A DNA stretch of 64,000 nt, taken from contig NZ_JACHHD010000006.1 of the NCBI RefSeq assembly GCF_014202635.1, positions 38,385 through 102,384 of the forward strand, given 5' to 3'. Shown one piece after another: positions 1 to 6,801 of this stretch; positions within the stretch are counted from its first letter, which is position 1; each line of letters starts with the position of its first letter. The notes under the pieces were generated by a model, which saw nothing but the letters and a program-made list of their open reading frames with translations, made no database searches and was not told where the DNA came from. Both the position numbers and the translations under genes were made by a program. Source of the DNA: Faecalicoccus acidiformans. GTDB taxonomy: Bacteria > Bacillota_I > Bacilli_A > Erysipelotrichales > Erysipelotrichaceae.

Positions 1-259
1 TTGTTATGTGGGAATCGGATGCTTATTCTTGTTGTATGGCTATTATCGGGGGATTGGCAAGGCAGGCATGTCTTTGGCTTTGACGATTCTTTCGCTGGGG
101 ACGCGGGTTGTTTTATCTTATTCGTTCGCAAATACTTTTGGAACCTGGATCATATGGTGGTCGATTCCCATCGGGTGGTTTCTGGCTGATTTTGTGGGAA
201 TTCTTTATGGATTCATTCATGAAAAAGAGTATTTCAAAATTTCTTTTAAAGATTCTTAG
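1..259 (+). CDS. MATE-family efflux transporter, C-terminal end (partial)
   Basis: The window opens inside this gene; the frame begins at base 2 and runs to a TAG at 257-259. About 85 residues remain, with two hydrophobic helices, a WWSIPIGW stretch and a short charged tail (FIHEKEYFKISF). That pattern is typical of the last two helices of MATE (multi antimicrobial extrusion) transporters, which expel drugs or metabolites in exchange for Na+ or H+ at the cytoplasmic membrane. The family call rests on general pattern only, since the diagnostic N-terminal repeats lie outside the window. Confidence 0.6.
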   Translation, partial: CYVGIGCLFLLYGYYRGIGKAGMSLALTILSLGTRVVLSYSFANTFGTWIIWWSIPIGWFLADFVGILYGFIHEKEYFKISFKDS

Positions 260-420
260 AGTCCCCACTTTTTAATTTAAATCGCTAAATTTTAACGCTT
301 TCTTAACATAAACAGTCAGTTTTAGTGGGGAGGGTGGTAGTCCGTTTCGAGCTAATATTAAAAATTTGGCACCCATTAAGATATAATTTAATAAATAAAG
401 AAGTGTTTAGAGGATACGTT

Positions 421-633
421 ATGAAGTTAAAGAGGATTAGAGATCTAAGAGAAGACAACGATCTGACGCAAGCCGAAATCGCTAAGTATCTTAATGTAAC
501 CCAAAGAACTTACTCCAGGTATGAAAATGATGACCGGGCGATTCCCCTTGAACAACTTGTAAAGTTGGCCGATTATTATAGTACGAGCGTTGACTATCTC
601 TTAAATCGTACCGACAAAAAAGACCCATATTAA
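421..633 (+). CDS. Small XRE-family helix-turn-helix regulator
   Basis: A 70-residue protein that is almost entirely one HTH_3 (Cro/C1) domain: MKLKRIRDLRED, then DLTQAEIAKYLNVTQRTYSRYENDDRAIP with the usual TQ-E-A and S-R-YE residues of the recognition helices, then LVKLADYYSTSVDYLL. The open frame continues upstream, but the ATG at 421 is preceded by an AGAGGA ribosome site at about 410 and begins the domain. It stands alone between the MATE gene and a convergent phosphatase. There is no sensor domain, so it is probably a small constitutive DNA binder; its targets cannot be read from the sequence. Confidence 0.85.
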   Translation: MKLKRIRDLREDNDLTQAEIAKYLNVTQRTYSRYENDDRAIPLEQLVKLADYYSTSVDYLLNRTDKKDPY

Positions 634-659
634 AAAGTACAAGTTTTGCTTGTACTTTT
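633..659. terminator. Bidirectional intrinsic terminator between XRE gene and HAD gene
   Basis: An 11-bp perfect stem AAAAGTACAAG / CTTGTACTTTT with a TTTTG loop overlaps the XRE stop codon. It has T-rich ends in both directions, so it can also terminate the convergent phosphatase gene that ends at 666. Confidence 0.8.
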
Positions 660-665
660 ATGGCG

Positions 666-1448
666 TTATATTTTGTTGAACCATCCTTCTTTTTCACAAA
701 TACGATATATTCCATCATCTATATTCGCATCCGTGACAATGGATGCTTTTTCTTTAAGCTCTTCGCAGGCATTTCCCATCGCAATACTTGTCCATTGGGG
801 ATCAAACATTACTAAATCGTTGGTGTCGTCTCCAAAGACGACGACGTCCTTGAGATCTCCTTGTATCTCTTTCATCATATCCAATATGCCTTGATGTTTG
901 GCATCGTATTGAAAAATAAAATACTCTGGAACAAATCGCAGATGGCCTATGGTATTTAAGAGTTTCATTTCGCTTTCTTGTTCTGGTTTGATCGACATGT
1001 AGATTTTATAGATGACTTTGAGTTTATCATAATCTAAATCGGGTTGAATAAAATAGCGTGTAGGTTCTTGGCGTTCGCCTACTTGCTGGCGGAAAAGATC
1101 ATTTTTCGCATAGACATCAATGGAATCGTCCAGCTGTAATAGAACGCCGATATTGTGCTCTTCTGCTTCTTTGATCAATGCGATGGCTTTATCACGATCT
1201 AAAGGGATGTTTCGAATCAGGGTATCGTTGATGACAAGACCTCCGCCTCCGCAGCAGACCATGTTATGAAGACCGACTTCTTTCATAAAATTGATCGATT
1301 TATAATGTGCTCGTCCGGTTGCGATGGCTACAAAATGCCCAGCTTCCTGTAATTTGTCTAATGCGGTCTGAGCACTGGGAACGATCTTGTTGGTTTTGCG
1401 ATCTGTTAGAGTTCCGTCAATATCAAAGAAAAAATACTTTTTATGCAT
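666..1448 (-). CDS. Cof-type HAD-IIB family phosphatase
   Basis: A 260-residue cytoplasmic haloacid dehalogenase hydrolase. Motif I is FFDIDGTLTD at residues 7-16 (nucleophile and acid/base aspartates). ATGRA near residue 43 is motif II, and GDDTNDLVMF near residue 207 is motif IV with the Mg2+-binding aspartates. The length and the C2B cap between motifs II and III fit the Cof/YidA subfamily, which dephosphorylates sugar phosphates, nucleotides or FMN-type substrates. Substrate cannot be told from sequence. It is a single gene with its own start at MHKKYFFF and lies downstream of purA on the same strand, separated by a terminator. Confidence 0.88.
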   Translation of the reverse strand: MHKKYFFFDIDGTLTDRKTNKIVPSAQTALDKLQEAGHFVAIATGRAHYKSINFMKEVGLHNMVCCGGGGLVINDTLIRNIPLDRDKAIALIKEAEEHNIGVLLQLDDSIDVYAKNDLFRQQVGERQEPTRYFIQPDLDYDKLKVIYKIYMSIKPEQESEMKLLNTIGHLRFVPEYFIFQYDAKHQGILDMMKEIQGDLKDVVVFGDDTNDLVMFDPQWTSIAMGNACEELKEKASIVTDANIDDGIYRICEKEGWFNKI

Positions 1449-1506
1449 AAAGGTTCTCCTTTCTGAATATTTGTTAGTTTGATTATATATAGAAAAAAGG
1501 ATTTCT

Positions 1507-1539
1507 TACAAAAAAACAGAGAAAAATTGATTTTCTCTG

Positions 1540-1541
<2 letters not shown>
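1507..1541 (-). terminator. Intrinsic terminator of purA
   Basis: Reading the minus strand, an ACAGAGAAAA stem with a short loop pairs with the complementary TTTTCTCTGT and is followed by a run of Ts. It begins right at the purA stop codon. Confidence 0.85.
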
Positions 1542-2832
<1,291 letters not shown>

Positions 2833-2930
2833 TTAAACAATACAGAAAAATTATATCAAAACTGAAAATATAGTCAATTTGGATTCCTGAAAACCCGAAG
2901 CATTCCATATAGAAAAATAAACTTAATCTT

Positions 2931-2957
2931 TTGATTTTACTATATTTATCGTATAAT
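2931..2957 (+). promoter_or_regulatory. Putative promoter of the BlaI-type regulator
   Basis: TTGATT at 2931-2936 and a perfect TATAAT at 2952-2957 with a 15-bp spacer lie 24 bases upstream of the ATG at 2981. Confidence 0.5.
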
Positions 2958-2980
2958 TAATCCGAATGGGAGATAGTGAG

Positions 2981-3343
2981 ATGAAAAATAGATTATCAAA
3001 ACGAGAGTTAGATATCATGGAAGTTTTGTGGAGCAGCGAAAAACCTCTATCGGCCAATGATATCTTGCATGCTATTCCGGATATTACAATGAATACTATT
3101 CAGCCAAATTTGAAAAAGTTGATGAAAAAAGGATATATTGAGGTAAGTGGTGTAGGTTATACAAAAAACTCTATCACAAGACAATTCTCTCCTTTGATCA
3201 CACAGGCTACTTATATTTCTCGATATTTGGATTCAAAAGCCTTTAAGGATCTGGCTTTATTCTTTGTAGATCAGACCTCGAGCGTTGAAGTGCTCGATCA
3301 GCTTCAATCTTATATAGAACAAAAGAAAGAAGAATTACAATAG
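2981..3343 (+). CDS. BlaI/MecI-family winged-helix repressor (orphan)
   Basis: A 120-residue DNA-binding protein. RLSKRELDIMEVLWSSEKPLSANDIL is the classic BlaI/MecI opening, TMNTIQPNLKKLMKKGYIEV is the recognition helix and wing, and the C terminus is the helical dimerisation part. An earlier in-frame ATG at 2966 exists, but GGGAGAT at 2968-2974 is well placed for the ATG at 2981. Characterised members repress beta-lactamase or PBP2a genes and are cleaved by a BlaR1/MecR1 sensor; neither a sensor peptidase nor a beta-lactamase is next to this one, so its target is unknown. It is followed by its own terminator and then by tRNA-Trp. Confidence 0.85.
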   Translation: MKNRLSKRELDIMEVLWSSEKPLSANDILHAIPDITMNTIQPNLKKLMKKGYIEVSGVGYTKNSITRQFSPLITQATYISRYLDSKAFKDLALFFVDQTSSVEVLDQLQSYIEQKKEELQ

Positions 3344-3347
3344 ATAT

Positions 3348-3377
3348 AAAGGGTATGTTACGTGCCCTTTTATTTTG
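3348..3377 (+). terminator. Intrinsic terminator after the BlaI-type gene
   Basis: Stem AAAGGG (3348-3353) pairs with CCCTTT (3365-3370), then TATTTT. Confidence 0.65.
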
Positions 3378-3392
3378 TTGATTAAAAATTAA

Positions 3393-3421
3393 TTGAAACC
3401 CACTGGAAAGTGTGCTAGAAT
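3393..3421 (+). promoter_or_regulatory. Promoter of tRNA-Trp
   Basis: TTGAAA (3393-3398), a 17-bp spacer and TAGAAT (3416-3421) end 12 bases before the first tRNA base. Confidence 0.7.
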
Positions 3422-3433
3422 AAACGAGCGCTT

Positions 3434-3507
3434 AGGGGTATAGTTCAATGGTAGAACAGCGGTCTCCAAAACCGTTGATGTGGGTTCAACTCCTGCTACC
3501 CCTGCCA
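3434..3507 (+). tRNA. tRNA-Trp (CCA anticodon)
   Basis: A 74-nt cloverleaf: acceptor AGGGGTA (3434-3440) pairs with TACCCCT (3497-3503), discriminator G, encoded CCA at 3505-3507. The D arm contains GTTCAATGGTAGAAC, the anticodon arm is CGGT-CTCCAAA-ACCG with CCA, and the T arm is GTGGGTTCAACTCCTGC. The 3' end serves as an integration site: its last bases recur at 6233-6254. Confidence 0.95.
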
Positions 3508-3512
3508 GTTAG
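3491..3512 (+). repeat. Left attachment repeat (attL core) in the 3' end of tRNA-Trp
   Basis: These 22 bases, from the T-arm base TCCTGC through CCA and the next GTTAG, occur identically at 6233-6254 in the same orientation. A duplicated tRNA 3' end is the standard footprint left by tyrosine-integrase integration. Confidence 0.85.
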
Positions 3513-3520
3513 TAAACATA

Positions 3521-3566
3521 AGCTCGAAATATCCTTTATTTAAAGGCATTTCGAGCTTTTTGTTTT
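3521..3566 (+). terminator. Strong intrinsic terminator just inside the left end of the island
   Basis: AGCTCGAAAT (3521-3530) pairs with ATTTCGAGCT (3548-3557), with an inner CCTTTA/TAAAGG stem, then TTTTTGTTTT. It replaces the native tRNA-Trp terminator that the insertion pushed to 6261. Confidence 0.85.
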
Positions 3567-3582
3567 ACTTTTATACTATCAC

Positions 3583-3605
3583 TGACCAGATTTCTGACCA
3601 GATTT
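3583..3605. repeat. Tandem TGACCAGATTT repeats, left end of the island
   Basis: Two copies of TGACCAGATTT begin at 3583 and 3595. The same unit recurs twice near the right end (6111 and 6122), all in the same orientation. Possible roles are integrase arm-binding sites or the leftover end of a deleted integrase gene: the minus strand reads KSGQKSGQ then a stop. Confidence 0.6.
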
Positions 3606-3685
3606 ATTAATTTTTATCTCTAATTTGTATGTTTTCAATCTCTTTTTTCTTCATACATTTTTTTAAACCAAACATTTTTTGAGGC

Positions 3686-3709
3686 AAGGTGGCAGTACTG
3701 CCACCTTTT
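3686..3709. terminator. 22-bp perfect palindrome with T tail
   Basis: AAGGTGGCAGT (3686-3696) is followed directly by its reverse complement ACTGCCACCTT (3697-3707), then TT. As RNA it folds into a strong hairpin. It may be a terminator left from a lost gene, or a dimeric protein binding site upstream of the surface-protein promoter. Confidence 0.5.
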
Positions 3710-3724
3710 ATCTTGGATCTTCAA

Positions 3725-3753
3725 TTGTTTTTTATAGCATAGATTGTTATACT
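3725..3753 (+). promoter_or_regulatory. Putative promoter of the island surface protein
   Basis: TTGTTT (3725-3730), a 17-bp spacer and TATACT (3748-3753) lie 46 bases before the ATG, which has an AAAGGAG ribosome site. Confidence 0.55.
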
Positions 3754-3799
3754 TTTTCTATAAATAAGGCGATTTAACTATTTAAAGGAGAAAAACAAA

Positions 3800-5971
3800 A
3801 TGAAGAGAAAAGACATATTACCTGTTCTTTTGACTGGAGCTTTATCTGTATCTACATTTGCCAATACATTAAGTGTATTCGCTCAGGAAGAACAGTCAAA
3901 TGAAACTAATACAGTAGTAGATAAAATAGATGATGGTAATATACAGAATATAGAAAATGAAATTGCAGATGCGAATACATCTACAGAAACAGAGAAGAAA
4001 GATGAAGAATCTATTGAAACCAATAACGTTGTAGGAAATCAAATCCATGAAATAGAGTCGTTAGAAGACAGTAATTCTATCTCTATAGAAAATTCATCAG
4101 AAGAGCCATCAAAAAAGGAGGTTAAAAACAATGATAAAAATCAAGCCGGAGATTTCCTTGTTGAAGGTGGAGAGAAAGGAATAGATTGGGATTTTACTAT
4201 ACAGCATGATGGAAACAGCCCAATAACCATAAAAAAGAATGGTTCTTATACAATTATAGGAAATGGAACAGCAGCAAAGAATTATCAAATTAATATCGAT
4301 GCCAATGTCACATGTACGCTTACTTTAAATAATGTAAATATTGAAGCTATGTATGCAGGTATGAATATAAATGGAAATGCGAATGTCACATTAAATTTGG
4401 TTGGAAACAATAGAATTGTTGCCGGCAATGTATATAATGCAGGAATCCAATTTAATGGTAGTGGAAATGTGTTGACCATCAATTCGGATGGTACAGGAAC
4501 ATTATATGCAAAAGGAATGAGCCAAGCTGGTATAGGTGGTGGAAGTGTCGATGGTATTATCAAGATTTTAGGAGGTACCATTACTGCAACGTCAGACCAT
4601 AGTTATGGCATAGGAGGAGCATCTTCGCAAAATATAATAATTGCAGGTGGAAGTGTAAAAGGAAGCGTTTCTAGCACTCCTACCGATGAACAAGGTAACA
4701 ATCTTTATCTTGCAAGGTTAGACGGGCTTGCTGGAGTGAACAATGTTACGGTTGATGGAAAAGAATATACTCGATCTGGTAATCATTCGGATGGAGATGG
4801 AACGTTCTATCTTTATTTGACTGGTCAGGATCATACGATTACCGCAAATGGGAAAACTTATGCGGTGTCTTGGAATGGGGAAAGCAAAAATTTTGAAATT
4901 GAAGACGCTAGTTACTCTGCATCAGTTACTCCTGCTAAAATAACCTTGCCTTCAGTTAAAGAAGGTTATGATCCGCAAGATCCAGAATATATAACTATTA
5001 AAAATACCGGCAATCAAACGATTAAATTAGAAGATCATGGAGCAAATCCTTGGCTTATCATTACGCTTGATAAAAATACTTTACAACCAAATGAAGAAGC
5101 CAAAGTTTCGATCAAACTAAAAGATGGTCTAAGCGCTGAAAAAAGATCTACTTTATATGCCTTTATCACTTATACCAGCGAAGATGATAGTTATAGAGAT
5201 CATGCCAGCTTTAAAGTAACTTATGAGATAATACACGATATGAAATATGTCGAAGCGAAAGAGCCAACTCATACGAGCGAAGGCAATATCGCCTATTGGT
5301 ATTGTGAACACTGTGATAAATACTATGATGATGCACTTGGCACTAATGAATTAAGTTTAGAGGATATAGCTATCCCAAAACTAACGGATCATACAGCAAC
5401 CGATACTTGGTATCATGATGAAAACAGTCACTGGCATACCTGTGAATGTGGAGAAGTCTTAGATAAAGAAGCTCATGAGTATAAATGGGTCATCGATAAA
5501 GAAGCTACTGCAACAAGTGAAGGTTTAAAACATGAAGAATGTAGTATTTGTGGTTATCAAAAAGAAGCAATTGTCATTCCGGTTGTTGGAACAGAAAACC
5601 AAGCACCCGTTATTAACGCCAAAGACCAGACTTTAACCGTAGGTGATAAGTTTGATCCAATGAAAGGTGTTACAGCTACGGATAAAGAAGATGGTGACTT
5701 AACAGATAAGATCGTTATTACCAAGAATACGGTCGATACTTCAAAAGCTGGCAAATATACTGTTGATTATGAAGTAACCGATAATGGTGGTACTCGTGTT
5801 CGTAAGACGATCGTTGTGACTGTAAAAGAAAAGACTGCAGCAGATTCTAAGAGAACAAACGGCACAAAGACCAGTGCTGGATTCGGAATTGGACTGTTCT
5901 CTTCTTTAGCAGGTGCATCTGCTGTAGGAGCAGGAATCTTGTCTGTTCTTAAAAAGAGAAATGGTAAGTAA
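3800..5971 (+). CDS. Large secreted surface protein with beta-helix, zinc-ribbon-like and Ig-like modules
   Basis: A 723-residue exported protein. Residues 1-29 form a signal peptide ending FAQ-EE. Residues about 30-110 are an acidic Glu/Asn/Ser-rich linker. Residues about 115-300 look like a right-handed beta-helix of the Cthe_2159/DUF4353 carbohydrate-binding type (repeated NVNI, GGTI, GGSV turns). Residues about 365-460 form a beta-sandwich (ITIKNTGNQTI). Residues about 475-595 hold Cys-pair motifs (YCEHC, CECG, CSIC) common in gut Firmicute surface proteins. Residues about 600-685 form an Ig-like DUF5011-type domain (VTATDKEDGDLTDKI). The tail is a hydrophobic helix then KKRNGK with no LPxTG box, so it is probably membrane anchored. 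It is the only cargo of the tRNA-Trp island; a role in adhesion or glycan binding is inferred. Confidence 0.85.
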   Translation: MKRKDILPVLLTGALSVSTFANTLSVFAQEEQSNETNTVVDKIDDGNIQNIENEIADANTSTETEKKDEESIETNNVVGNQIHEIESLEDSNSISIENSSEEPSKKEVKNNDKNQAGDFLVEGGEKGIDWDFTIQHDGNSPITIKKNGSYTIIGNGTAAKNYQINIDANVTCTLTLNNVNIEAMYAGMNINGNANVTLNLVGNNRIVAGNVYNAGIQFNGSGNVLTINSDGTGTLYAKGMSQAGIGGGSVDGIIKILGGTITATSDHSYGIGGASSQNIIIAGGSVKGSVSSTPTDEQGNNLYLARLDGLAGVNNVTVDGKEYTRSGNHSDGDGTFYLYLTGQDHTITANGKTYAVSWNGESKNFEIEDASYSASVTPAKITLPSVKEGYDPQDPEYITIKNTGNQTIKLEDHGANPWLIITLDKNTLQPNEEAKVSIKLKDGLSAEKRSTLYAFITYTSEDDSYRDHASFKVTYEIIHDMKYVEAKEPTHTSEGNIAYWYCEHCDKYYDDALGTNELSLEDIAIPKLTDHTATDTWYHDENSHWHTCECGEVLDKEAHEYKWVIDKEATATSEGLKHEECSICGYQKEAIVIPVVGTENQAPVINAKDQTLTVGDKFDPMKGVTATDKEDGDLTDKIVITKNTVDTSKAGKYTVDYEVTDNGGTRVRKTIVVTVKEKTAADSKRTNGTKTSAGFGIGLFSSLAGASAVGAGILSVLKKRNGK

Positions 5972-6018
5972 AACGATTTAATGATATACTTTCATTGACA
6001 TACATTAATACCTTACAT

Positions 6019-6051
6019 AAGAAGAAGCTGAAAATGGCCTCTTCTTTTTTT
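6019..6051 (+). terminator. Intrinsic terminator of the surface-protein gene
   Basis: AAGAAGA (6019-6025) pairs with TCTTCTT (6040-6046), followed by a T run. Confidence 0.75.
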
Positions 6052-6110
6052 GTATGATTCAGAAATTCGAAAAGTAAACTTAATAACCGACTATTTTTAA
6101 ATTTCCATTT

Positions 6111-6130
6111 TGACCAGATTTTGACCAGAT
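6111..6130. repeat. Tandem TGACCAGAT repeats, right end of the island
   Basis: Copies start at 6111 and 6122, in the same orientation as the pair at 3583 and 3595. The stretch 6131-6232 beyond them is AT-rich, and I see no gene in it. Confidence 0.6.
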
Positions 6131-6232
6131 AATATAGTAAAAATACAGGTAATTACACAAAAATGATGCAAACAATATTGAATTAAACTTCATAAAAATA
6201 GATAAAATTAAATAAAAATTGTTTTTTATTTT

Positions 6233-6254
6233 TCCTGCTACCCCTGCCAGTTAG
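6233..6254 (+). repeat. Right attachment repeat (attR core)
   Basis: Exact 22-bp copy of 3491-3512 (end of tRNA-Trp plus GTTAG). Only the 3' fragment of the tRNA is present here, so this is not a second tRNA gene. Confidence 0.85.
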
Positions 6255-6260
6255 GAAATA

Positions 6261-6307
6261 AGCACTAAATCGGCTTGATATAAAGTTGATTTGGTGCTTT
6301 TTTATTT
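6261..6307 (+). terminator. Original tRNA-Trp terminator, displaced to the right of the island
   Basis: AGCACTAAATC (6261-6271) pairs with GATTTGGTGCT (6288-6298), then TTTTTATTT. Its position right after the attR core mirrors that of the terminator at 3521 after attL. Confidence 0.8.
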
Positions 6308-6370
6308 CATGTTAATGATCGATTGTTTTTTCGACTTAAAATAACTCATTATTTTTTCTTCTAGATAGAG

Positions 6371-6425
6371 AAAAGAAAAAGAGCTGAAACGCTCAATGAT
6401 TCGTGAAAATCATCTGTTCATTACA
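6371..6425 (-). terminator. Intrinsic terminator of the 106-residue protein gene
   Basis: On the minus strand GAGCTG and ATGATT pair with AATCAT and CAGCTC, followed by TTTTTCTTTT. Confidence 0.7.
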
Positions 6426-6429
6426 GCTC

Positions 6430-6750
6430 CTACTCTTCGATCCATCCGACTGGTGTCGTATATGTATATTGGAATACTTCGAATTCTGGATCGTATTCTT
6501 CATATGTAGCTTCAAAAACGATCTTGATGGTTGTGTTTGGAATGCCCATGGTCACAAGATTGAAATGAATACTGTCCTCATTGGATTTTAAAGGAGTCAA
6601 ATCTATAAGAGTTCCATCCAACCAGTCATTTTCGATCTGAGAGATCGTATCTTTGATGGCTTCTTCTGATAGATCAGAAGAGAATGGGGAATCGATTCCC
6701 AGTTGTTCTAAACGTTTTGGCAAATCTTGAAGTCTTTTATATTGAATCAT
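6430..6750 (-). CDS. Hypothetical protein, 106 residues
   Basis: I do not recognise this family. It has no signal peptide or membrane helix. The N-terminal half is helical and charged (YKRLQDLPKRLEQLGI), and the C-terminal half reads as beta strands (IHFNLVTMGIPNTTIKIVFEAT), ending in an acidic, aromatic tail. Start at MIQYKRLQ has a GAGGAA ribosome site. It lies downstream of the transglutaminase operon on the same strand with a 51-base gap, so it may be co-transcribed, and it has its own terminator. It is the first chromosomal gene right of the island. Likely real. Confidence 0.7.
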   Translation of the reverse strand: MIQYKRLQDLPKRLEQLGIDSPFSSDLSEEAIKDTISQIENDWLDGTLIDLTPLKSNEDSIHFNLVTMGIPNTTIKIVFEATYEEYDPEFEVFQYTYTTPVGWIEE

Positions 6751-6801
6751 GTTATTTCCTCTTTTCGTCCTCTCTAAGATAATCTTTTTTGAGGCAATCT
6801 G

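Larger units (their letters stand above)
3491..6254 (+). mobile_element. Small integrative island in tRNA-Trp, no integrase present
   Basis: A 2.7-kb segment is bracketed by the 22-bp direct repeats at 3491-3512 and 6233-6254. It holds a single intact gene (the 723-residue surface protein) plus terminators and repeated TGACCAGAT motifs near both ends. No integrase, excisionase or replication gene is inside. Seen: the duplication and the cargo. Inferred: a remnant of a larger island that lost its recombination module, or a satellite mobilised in trans by an integrase encoded elsewhere. Confidence 0.75.

Noticed and set aside
491..718. Minus-strand frame of 75 codons across the XRE gene
   Set aside because: It lies antisense to a clear HTH gene and its terminator and has no ribosome site or recognisable domain.
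6233..6254. Second tRNA-Trp gene
   Set aside because: Only the last bases of the tRNA are present; the D and anticodon arms are absent, so it is an attachment-site copy.
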